In this document: positions 63,788-64,000 of the stretch, in pieces
Layout of the letters: each line of letters starts with the position of its first letter
How positions within the stretch are numbered: position 1 is the first letter of the stretch
Source of the DNA: an uncultured Actinomycetes bacterium
GTDB lineage: Bacteria; Actinomycetota; Acidimicrobiia; Acidimicrobiales; RAAP-2
NCBI GenBank assembly: GCA_903893745.1
Contig: CAITNF010000011.1
Location: 16,408 to 80,407 of the forward strand
Length of the DNA stretch: 64,000 nucleotides
Reading direction: 5' to 3'
Notes under the pieces: generated by a model
Seen by the model: only the letters and a program-made list of their open reading frames with translations
Database searches by the model: none
Told to the model about the DNA's origin: nothing
Program-made: the position numbers and the translations under genes

Positions 63788-64000
63788 CTACTGCGTAAGG
63801 ATCACACCGGGATTCAGGATATTCTTCGGATCGAAGGCGGCCTTCAGCGCGTACATCGCCCGGATCTCTTCCGGCGTACGCGCGAGTTCCAGCCATTTCG
63901 TCTTCGCCCGTCCAATACCGTGTTCCGAGGCGATGTTGCCGCCCATCTCCGCGACGAGCCGCAGCACGAGATCGTCGATCTCCTCATCGTCTGGACTCAC
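63788..64000 (-). CDS. FAD-linked oxidase (GlcD/D-lactate dehydrogenase type), C-terminal end
   Basis: Only the last about 70 residues are in the window; the gene continues past 64000, so the apparent start is a border effect. NIASEHGIGRAKTKWL and AFDPKNILNPGVIL are the C-terminal signature of flavoprotein 2-hydroxyacid dehydrogenases (glycolate, D-lactate, D-2-hydroxyglutarate). Substrate unknown. Same strand as the following dehydrogenase, suggesting a small catabolic operon. Confidence 0.85.
   Translation of the reverse strand: MSPDDEEIDDLVLRLVAEMGGNIASEHGIGRAKTKWLELARTPEEIRAMYALKAAFDPKNILNPGVILTQ

Noticed and set aside
60588-64000. Second attachment site for a tRNA-Lys element
   Set aside because: I looked for another copy of the tRNA 3' end (CCCGGGCGGCCCACCA) and saw none in the window.
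1-64000. CRISPR arrays, rRNA genes, riboswitches
   Set aside because: No regularly spaced repeats, rRNA sequence or recognisable riboswitch core was seen by eye.

Overview
The window looks like a chromosomal segment from a high-GC Gram-positive bacterium (Actinobacteriota), with a flavour of Acidimicrobiia or a relative. Supporting markers are two WhiB regulators, a mycothiol glycosyltransferase (MshA) next to a YbjN-type gene, a nickel superoxide dismutase with its maturation protease, an actinobacterial ctaE-qcrCAB cluster, a HelD-like RNA polymerase recycling ATPase, a deazaflavin (F420)-type reductase, and separate heme clusters with a CpfC-like ferrochelatase and a HemY-type oxidase. The assignment to class is inference; no rRNA is present. 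The DNA is very compact: many genes overlap by ATGA, GTGA or TAATG, and several convergent pairs share stop-codon bases.

Layout. 0-3.1 kb: an MreB-like gene cut by the left edge, divergent from two consecutive genes that look like enzymes which lost their active sites (a membrane-anchored HtrA/PDZ protein and a DUF2342-type protein without its HExxH). 3.1-4.9 kb: a small unknown gene, two WhiB genes and a glutamate formimidoyltransferase. 5-8.4 kb: a coupled AAA+ ATPase / VWA pair. 8.5-13.8 kb: histidine utilisation operon hutG-hutH-hutU-hutI. 14-18 kb: ctaE-qcrC-qcrA-qcrB (cytochrome bc1 and oxidase subunit III). 18-20.3 kb: HelD. 20.4-23.8 kb: hemE-hemH-hemY. 23.8-27.7 kb: HAD phosphatase, FAD oxidoreductase, DUF1365 and cyclopropane-type fatty acid synthase, probably lipid modification. 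27.7-30.8 kb: a 1004-residue protein joining a degenerate phosphoesterase-like domain to an MprF-like domain.

30.7-46.7 kb: a complete 14-gene complex I operon (nuoA to nuoN) with an ATP-grasp ligase gene coupled to its end. It is divergent from a geranylgeranyl-reductase family gene (probably a menaquinone reductase) and an FTR1 iron permease. The respiratory chain can thus be read here as complex I, menaquinone, bc1 and oxidase subunit III, with heme supply encoded in two clusters. 49-58.5 kb: mshA, a YbjN gene, proC, rex, hemA, hemC, hemD, hemB, hemL and an unknown membrane protein, all on the minus strand, placing redox sensing next to the early heme pathway. 58.5-60.3 kb: sodX/sodN, a DksA-like zinc finger gene and a deazaflavin-dependent reductase.

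60.5-64 kb is the accessory end: a tRNA-Lys gene followed by a truncated tyrosine integrase, an IstB pseudogene with a lost P-loop and a premature stop, then a semialdehyde-type dehydrogenase and the end of an FAD-linked oxidase. Many promoters appear leaderless (TANNNT followed by 6-8 nt and the start codon). I found no CRISPR array, rRNA or complete insertion sequence. The strongest candidates for undescribed biology are the adjacent inactivated-peptidase genes beside the MreB-like gene, the phosphoesterase-MprF fusion, and the ATP-grasp gene attached to the nuo operon.
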